64,000 nucleotides of DNA, from contig NC_089498.1 in assembly GCF_036850765.1 (NCBI RefSeq), positions 74,688,305 to 74,752,304 of the forward strand, in the 5' to 3' direction. The DNA comes from Saccopteryx bilineata (taxonomy: Eukaryota > Chordata > Mammalia > Chiroptera > Emballonuridae). The position numbers were made by a program, and so were the translations under genes. Shown piece after piece: positions 58,308-64,000 of this stretch (the first letter of the stretch is position 1; each line of letters starts with the position of its first letter). The notes beneath the pieces are model-generated. The model did no database searches. It worked only from the letters and a program-made list of their open reading frames with translations, and was not told the DNA's origin.

Positions 58308-59432
58308 AAAAAATGGGGGGAGGGCCTGAACAGACATTTTTCTCATTAAGACATAAAAACAACAAATAGATATGTGAAAAGATGCTCATCTTCACTAGCT
58401 ATTAGAGAAATGCAAATCAAAACTACAATGAGATACCACCTCACACCTATTAGATTGGCTTTTATCAACAAGCAGGTAATGACAAGTGTGGAGATGTATG
58501 GAGAAAAAGGAACCCTCATTCACTGCTGGTAAGAATGTAAACTGGTATGACCATTATGGAAGACAGTATGGAAGTTTCTTTAAACATTAAGAATGGAACT
58601 ACCATATGACCCAGCAATCACCTTATTGAGTTTACTCAAAACTCAAAAACATTGGTATGCAAAGACTCATGCATCTCATGTTCATCGCAGCATTATTCAT
58701 GGTGGCCAAGACATGGAAACAACCAAAGTGTCCCTTGACAGAAGATTGGATAAAGAAGATGTGGTATTGACCCTGGCTGGTTGCCTCAGTGGACAGAGTG
58801 TCAGTTTGCTTACAGACGTTCCCGATTTGATTCCCAGTCAGGGCATAGATGAGAAGCAACCAAATGCTTCTCTTCCCTTCCCTTCCAACCCCTCTTCCCT
58901 TCTCACAGCCAGTCACTTGATTGGTTTGAGCGTTGGCCTTAGGGGCTGAGAACAGCTTAGCCAATTTGAACACTGGCCCCCAGATGAGGGTTGCCAGGTG
59001 GATCCTGGTCAAGGCTCATGTGGGAGTCTGTCTATCTCCCCTGCTCTCAAAAAAAAAAAAAAGTTGTTGGACACATATTCAATGGAGTACTACTTAGCCA
59101 TAAAAAATGATGCTACATTGCCATTTAAAACAACATGGATGGATTCTGAGAACATTATATTAAGTGAAATAAGTAAATCAGAAAAAGTTAAGAACTAAAT
59201 TTCATACATCAGTGGGATATAAAACTGAGAAGACTCAAGAACACAAAAGTGAAATAGTGGCAACAGGGAGTAAAGAGGGATAAATATATGGTGATGAAAA
59301 ACTATTTGACCTTGGGTGAGGGGAAAATAATGCAGCCAACAGTTCAAATGCTATAGGAATGTTCACCTGAAATCTTTATGTTCTTATGGACCAAAGTACC
59401 ACATTATAATTAATTTCTAAATTAAAAAAAAG
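58308..59432 (+). mobile_element. 5'-truncated L1, ORF2 end and 3'UTR
   Basis: 'gggcctgaacagacattttt', 'gagataccacctcacaccta', 'gaaggaacccctca'-type text, 'atatgacccagcaatcacct' and 'atggagtactacttagccat' give L1 ORF2 C-terminus in sense orientation, ending 'ttctaaattaaaaaaaag'. More diverged than the copy at 55054. A SINE splits it at 58769. Confidence 0.82.
58769..59062 (+). mobile_element. Type A-related SINE, variant
   Basis: 'gaccctggctggttgcctca', B-box-like 'cgatttgattcccagtc', 'cacagccagtcacttgattg', 'gccaggtggatcctggtc' and poly-A. Same body variant as the copy nested at 27512. Confidence 0.85.
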
Positions 59433-59959
59433 AGATAATTGCCAAAAACATCAAATTTAATAAAAACTATAAATTTATAGATACAAGTAGCTCATCAAAT
59501 ACCAAGAAGGATAAATGCAAAGCCAACCACAATGATCATAATCAAATTTCTAGAAAACAAAAAAAAATCTGTAAAGCAGAGCAAGGAAAACAACGTTATT
59601 ACATATGGGGAACAATGATTCAAATAACCAGTGACTAATCATCAGAGAGAATCAGAAGTAGTGAAGCAGTAATTGAGAATTTTACATCAAATCTATAACT
59701 CTGTATCTAGAATTTCCTACCAAAAGGAACGATATAAATTAATTCATTACCAACAGATGTGCACTAGAAGAAATGCCAAAGAAAGTTTTTCCAATTGAAG
59801 GGAACTGATACCAGATGGAAACCAGAATATTCAGGAAGGAATGAAAGGCCCCAGAAATGGTAAATACAAGAGTAAACATAACAGACTATTTTTTCTCATA
59901 TTTTCTTTAAAAAAACACGACAAAGCAAAAATTTTAATGTATTATGGATTTATAATGCA

Positions 59960-60461
59960 CAGTAGTCCCATCTTATTAGTGGTTTCACTTTCCATGGTTT
60001 CATTTACCCTCAGTCAATCATAGGCCAAAAATAGTAAGTGAAAAATTCCAGACATAACAATTCGTAAGTTTCAAATTGTGTGCTATTCTGGGTAGTGTGA
60101 TGAAATCTCTCACCGCAGTCCTGTTCCATCCCACTTGCGATGTGAATTATCCCTTTTTCCAGCATATCCATACTATATAAGACACCCACCTGTTAGTCTT
60201 TTAGTAGCCATCTCGTTTATCAGATCAACTGTTATAGTATCACAATGCTTATGTTCAAGTTCAAGTAAGCCTTATTTTACTTCATAATGGCCCTACAGCA
60301 CAAGAGCAGTGATGCTGACAATCTGGATGTGCTAAAGAGAAGCTGCAAAGTGTATGTATGTATAGGAAAAAATACAGTCTAAGAGTCTGGTGCTATACAA
60401 AGTATCAGGCATCCACTGGGGGTCTTGGAATGTTTCTCCCACGAATAAGGGAGGACTACTG
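59960..60461 (+). mobile_element. Tigger/MER2-like DNA transposon remnant
   Basis: Starts 'cagtagtcccatcttattag' and ends with the inverted 'aataagggaggactactg' followed by TA. Inside are 'cacttgcgatgtgaattatcc', 'tagtagccatctcgtttatcagatc' and 'cttcataatggccctacagcac', the 5' part of a Tigger-type element including the start of its transposase frame. Then it jumps to the 3' end 'aggcatccactgggggtctt'. Internally deleted and old. Confidence 0.82.
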
Positions 60462-60608
60462 TATGCAGATATAATAACCATAGGGCAACTATAGCAGAAA
60501 GAATGGAGAAGGGGTAAATGAAACTATATGGTTGCAAAGTTTCTACATTTTATGTGAAATAGTATAATATTAATTCTAAGTAGACTATGTATATTTAAGA
60601 ATCAATGA

Positions 60609-60815
60609 TGGTCCTGTTGGGGTAGCTCAGTTGGTTAGAGCATTGTCCCAATATGCCAAGGTTGCAGGTTAGATTCCAGGTTAGGGTACATACAAAAATC
60701 AATTAGTGAATGTATGAATAAGAGGAATAACAAATTGATGTTTCTCTCTCTCTTGCTCATTCTCTGTCTCTCTTCCCCCCTTCCTCCCCCCCAAAAAATA
60801 AAAAAATTAAAAAGA
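60609..60815 (+). mobile_element. Type C SINE
   Basis: 'ggtcctgttggggtagctca', 'caggttagattccaggttag', 'aacaaattgatgtttctctc' and an A-rich end. About 450 bp from the EF-hand exon, on its donor side. Diverged. Confidence 0.8.
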
Positions 60816-61240
60816 ATGTATGATAGACATAGGGTACAAATTTGATTAACTGTCTCTAGGTATTTTGAAATATTTGTTTCTGTGCATTTCTTATTTGTCA
60901 TTCACCCTTGTGCTCTGAAACCGCCTGGCACAAAGGAGCTGTATGATAAATGTTGACTGAATATATGATTGAATATCCATAACCTAGCCTCTCGGCATTA
61001 TTGTTTAATTCATTTGTGAAATTAGAGCAATCCTGAACTCAATCATATGTTCAAATAATTCCTTATGTTTAAAGTGAAAACAAGAAAACCTGTTAAAAGT
61101 AAGTAATTTTGAAAAATGATACATTAGGGACTTCAAAAATTAGATAGCATCTGAATATACTAATTAAGCATCTGAATATACTGATTAAGGGCAAAGTAAT
61201 TCCAAGGCACATGAAGATGGGTTAAATGTGAACGTACTTA

Positions 61241-64000
<2,760 letters not shown>

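Larger units (their letters stand above)
57190..59870 (+). mobile_element. Old L1 (L1M-type) ORF1 region split by a younger L1 and SINEs
   Basis: 57220-57550 and 57923-58300 follow the L1M 5'UTR/ORF1 start ('gagtcccagacagatgagag', 'aagaaataatagctatcc'). 59433-59870 continues ORF1 ('ccaagaaggataaatgcaaa', 'ctagaatttcctaccaaaag', 'gaagaaatgccaaagaaag'). Between them lies a separate L1 (58308-59432) and, earlier, a SINE (57555-57922). No intact frame. Confidence 0.75.

Overview
This is a 64 kb piece of a mammalian nuclear genome, almost certainly from a bat. The only host gene I can support is MICU1 (mitochondrial calcium uptake 1), on the minus strand. Three of its internal coding exons are present at 61265-61347, 45621-45818 and 7917-8054, listed in the order of transcription. 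They encode about 139 contiguous residues, including the complete first EF-hand loop. Everything else is MICU1 intron. The first codons, the second EF-hand and the stop codon lie outside the window. The exon sequences are intact, with frame-consistent junctions. One junction, after the EF-hand exon, uses a GC rather than a GT donor.

The bat assignment rests on the repeats. The introns are packed with several families of tRNA-headed SINEs that open with a 'gccctggccggttggctcag'-like or 'gcctgaccaggcggtggcgc'-like head. There is also a SPIN-type hAT element and a Helitron fragment, which among mammals are both best known from bats. The classical vespertilionid VES tail is not seen, so I do not name a family or species. 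The long ORFs in the window (100-200 codons) are read-through of these SINEs or of L1, not genes.

Layout, left to right. 1-7.9 kb: MICU1 intron with a 1.5 kb hAT element carrying transposase remnants, nested SINEs, and an L2 split by an MLT1 LTR. 7.9-8.05 kb: exon. 8-21 kb: SINEs, two hAT MITEs, a TA-flanked element split by a SINE, an L1 with ORF1 joined to its 3' end, and a SPIN copy. 21.5 kb: a 50 bp perfect hAT palindrome with perfect 8 bp target duplications. 21.6-26.9 kb: an L1 with most of ORF2 deleted, a truncated U2 snRNA retrocopy and a short young L1. 27-40.6 kb: SINE clusters and ordinary intron. 40.6-41.5 kb: an internally deleted Helitron with helicase motifs, terminal hairpin and CTAG end. 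41.5-50.3 kb: MIR, an MLT1 LTR, a TA-flanked MITE, the second exon and SINEs. 50.38-57.18 kb: a full LTR-to-LTR provirus with 6 bp target duplication, lysine-tRNA primer site, degraded gag and no recognisable polymerase or envelope. It is interrupted by a SINE and by an L1 flanked by an unusually long 93 bp duplication. 57.2-60.5 kb: an old L1 split by a younger L1, then a Tigger-like element. 61.3 kb: third exon. 61.35-64 kb: intron with weak old repeats.

I found no new multi-gene system. The most unusual items are the minimal hAT palindrome, the Helitron, the mosaic non-autonomous provirus with its 93 bp duplication, the GC-AG intron, and the inverted SINE pair that brackets one MICU1 exon.
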